Source: Falsiroseomonas sp038250135 (lineage in GTDB: Bacteria > Pseudomonadota > Alphaproteobacteria > Acetobacterales > Acetobacteraceae). Taken from it: 5,667 nucleotides of DNA. Location: positions 1 through 5,667 of the forward strand of contig JBBSCP010000320.1 of assembly GCA_038250135.1 (NCBI GenBank). The letters run 5' to 3'. How positions within the stretch are numbered: position 1 is the stretch's first letter; each line of letters begins with the position of its first letter. Shown in pieces: positions 5,492-5,667 of this stretch. Position numbers and translations under genes: made by a program. A model generated the notes under the pieces. The model ran no database searches. It saw only the letters and a list, made by a program, of their open reading frames with translations, and was not told the origin of the DNA.

Positions 5492-5667
5492 CAGAGGGCC
5501 CGGTTGTGGGGCTGATAGGCCGCTTCGAGCCCGGCGATGAAGGCCTGCTGCCCGAGCACGGGACGGAGCGTGCCGGCAATTCGCTGCTGCAACTCGGGGT
5601 CCGTCGCTTCCACCAGAGCGCGCGCGAGATCGACGCCGGAGGCGCGACGGAAGTGCAGCCCATCCAC
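5491..5667 (-). CDS. C-terminal end of a glycosyltransferase (partial, 5' part outside window)
   Basis: Reading the minus strand inward from the right edge gives an open frame of 58 residues ending in TGA at 5493-5491. It begins VDGLHFRRASGVDLARALVEA, continues through TDPELQQRIAGTLRP and FIAGLEAAYQ, and ends HNRAL. The 'GLHFR...DLARAL' pattern is typical of the last part of GT4-type glycosyltransferases: the loop after the donor-binding E-x7-E region, followed by the C-terminal helices. The catalytic part lies outside the window, so no activity can be confirmed. A competing frame on the same strand (5663-5454) gives a Ser/Arg/Pro-rich product and overruns the start of the next gene, so it is a shadow. 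The 15-base gap to the next glycosyltransferase suggests a shared transcript. Confidence 0.75.
   Translation of the reverse strand: MDGLHFRRASGVDLARALVEATDPELQQRIAGTLRPVLGQQAFIAGLEAAYQPHNRAL

Noticed and set aside
5454..5663. A 69-codon minus-strand frame at the right edge
   Set aside because: The product is Ser/Arg/Pro-rich and overlaps the glycosyltransferase start; the frame ending at 5491 encodes a sensible glycosyltransferase C-terminus instead.

Overview
The window is GC-rich throughout its coding sequence. Its proteins look proteobacterial, most likely from an alphaproteobacterium such as an Acetobacteraceae/Rhodospirillales-type organism. That placement is an inference from base composition and protein style; there is no rRNA or other marker here to prove it. 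Coding density is high: four complete or nearly complete genes and two genes cut by the window edges.

Layout. At the left, on the + strand, is the C-terminal end of a protein resembling capsule/surface polysaccharide biosynthesis proteins (stop at 386-388). It converges on a minus-strand gene block, and the 50-base gap between them holds a near-perfect 9-bp-arm hairpin (413-432) that could serve as a terminator for both sides. The minus-strand block, in transcription order from right to left, is: the last 58 residues of a glycosyltransferase (5491-5667), a complete group-1/GT4-type glycosyltransferase (4444-5475), a 176-base AT-enriched spacer, then otsB (3536-4267), a family GH15 glycoside hydrolase (1746-3539) and otsA (439-1761).

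Function. OtsA makes trehalose-6-phosphate from a nucleotide-activated glucose and glucose-6-phosphate, and OtsB removes the phosphate to give trehalose. The GH15 enzyme between them has the N-terminal domain and catalytic motifs of trehalase/glucoamylase-like proteins and no signal peptide. It is therefore probably a cytoplasmic enzyme that hydrolyses trehalose or a related alpha-glucoside. The three genes overlap (ATGA, 4 nt; then 16 nt), with Shine-Dalgarno sequences inside the preceding gene, so they form one tightly coupled operon able to make and possibly turn over trehalose. The spacer upstream of otsB holds a candidate promoter with two small inverted repeats, so the operon may be controlled separately from the glycosyltransferases upstream.

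The trehalose operon sits inside what looks like a surface-polysaccharide neighbourhood. I do not see an undescribed system. The points most worth a second look are the GH15 gene in the middle of the otsB/otsA operon, the TTG start of otsA, and the regulatory spacer. No RNA genes, CRISPR arrays, insertion sequences or attachment sites were seen.
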